A stretch of DNA of 34,707 nt from Haplomitrium mnioides. Its lineage: Eukaryota > Marchantiophyta > Haplomitriopsida > Calobryales. Shown piece after piece: positions 34,077 through 34,707 of this stretch. Numbering within the stretch: the first letter of the stretch is position 1; each line of letters starts with the position of its first letter. The stretch covers positions 1-34,707 of the forward strand of contig JBNGIS010016909.1 of assembly GCA_049999725.1 (NCBI GenBank). The letters are read 5' to 3'. The notes under the pieces were generated by a model. The model saw nothing but the letters and a program-made list of their open reading frames with translations, did not search any database and was not told where the DNA came from. The position numbers and the translations under genes are program-made.

Positions 34077-34707
34077 TCAAACAATCTCCTCTTCCGGAGG
34101 AACTGTCTCATCTACATCTACTGGCTGAGCATCTATAGCCGCTACAGAATCCTAACGAGACTTTGCAGTCCCCAATATCACCACAGAGTCACCAGAAGCA
34201 CCTGCAGTACCAGGAGGAACAGGTTCCTTGTGGTACGCAAATACTATCTGTGACTCAATCACATCGGATGGTAAGGAAGCCATCTCCAAAACCCTCTGAG
34301 GAATATAGATAGACTGACGTCTATCATATTCTACCGCGATGCAATTTCGCATCAGCTTTAGAGCACAGACAAGGCCTGTGCCAGACCCAGAGCAAAGATC
34401 GAGAATCCAATCTTGCTCTATAGAAAGATGGTCGATAAAAAAATTGTATAACGCCTGCGGTTTCTGATAAACATTCACAGGAGCATCATCTCCTAGATGT
34501 TTTAGCTTTGCACAAACTGCATGACAACTAAAAACGCTACGCATGGGTTGCCGAAGAAGTCCCGTCGCACAAGAAGCTTGCAAATTGAAATGTCGCATGC
34601 TCCTCTTTCCGTCTTTTGACCAATAGCCCACAGTCCAGTACTCGTGGGCATGGGCAATTCTGGGACCACCGGAATGATGAATGTTGCTTTTGTCCCTGCG
34701 GAAAAAA
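34077..34707 (-). CDS. N4/N6 amino-methyltransferase-like protein, C-terminal part
   Basis: The frame is open from the window edge to a TAG at 34,152-34,154, 184 codons, and its 5' end lies outside. A motif-X-like VNVYQKPQALYNFF is followed by WILDLCSGSGTG (34,374-34,400 covers DLCSGSGTG), the S-adenosylmethionine-binding motif I, then CIAVEYDRRQ, an acidic motif-II-like strand end. Motif X preceding motif I near the C-terminus is the order of beta-class N4-cytosine/N6-adenine methyltransferases. In that class the catalytic Asp/Ser-Pro-Pro-Tyr/Trp/Phe motif IV lies upstream, here beyond the window, so activity cannot be judged. After the TAG the same frame continues 24 codons with an acidic tail (DVDETVPPEEEIV) to TGA at 34,077-34,079. 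A host gene, a mobile-element gene and a pseudogene are all possible. Confidence 0.65.

Noticed and set aside
34077-34707. Bacterial contamination as the source of the methyltransferase
   Set aside because: The ORF is continuous with AT-rich repeat-bearing DNA and a gypsy LTR stub with no visible join. It cannot be excluded without read data, so it is kept as a caveat rather than adopted.

Overview
The window looks like repeat-rich, gene-poor nuclear DNA from a land plant with a large genome. It carries decayed plant-type retroelements of three classes (LINE, Ty1/copia, Ty3/gypsy) nested together, several microsatellites, and no intact host gene. The species cannot be fixed from the sequence. 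A bacterial-type amino-methyltransferase ORF and the style of the LINE reverse transcriptase hint weakly at a non-flowering plant; this is an inference only. I found no rRNA, tRNA or CRISPR array.

Layout. 1-1652: AT-rich DNA with a CT microsatellite, a perfect short hairpin and a 175-bp tandem duplication. 1653-5892 (+): an L1-like LINE with a broken ORF1 (proline-rich start, coiled coil, RRM-like segment) and a broken ORF2 (endonuclease, reverse transcriptase, C-terminal Cys/His region). A (TA)n tract containing a 10-N assembly gap sits inside ORF2. 5893-11.7 kb: mostly unexplained AT-rich DNA with old coding-like scraps and degenerate repeats. 11.69-12.23 kb: a decayed ~20-bp minisatellite. 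12.36-13.2 kb (+): ORF1 of a second LINE copy. 13.5-15.05 kb (+): the gag, protease and integrase part of a copia element, cut off exactly where a gypsy LTR begins.

15,051-27,321 is a Ty3/gypsy element read on the minus strand: LTR (15,051-18,416), polypurine tract, integrase, RNase H/reverse transcriptase, protease, gag, primer-binding site, LTR (23,999-27,249). The right LTR is followed not by flanking DNA but by 72 bp that belong inside the element next to the polypurine tract, so this was once part of a longer LTR-internal-LTR-internal array. All three catalytic positions of its integrase are changed, and single catalytic aspartates of the reverse transcriptase and RNase H are asparagine.

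27,322-27,691 is an unassigned block with a TATA box and iterated motifs. 27,692-~33,245 is a second, related gypsy copy: a 4.3-kb LTR, then only the integrase core and tail, joined directly to the start of the primer-binding site, then a stub of the other LTR. About 4.4 kb of gag-pol has been lost through a junction with 3-bp microhomology, yet its integrase catalytic triad is intact.

The right edge (34,077-34,707, minus) holds the C-terminal part of a beta-class N4/N6 amino-methyltransferase-like protein, open to the window end. Downstream of it lies AT-rich DNA with four spaced palindromic motifs. This is the part of the window I find most worth following up.
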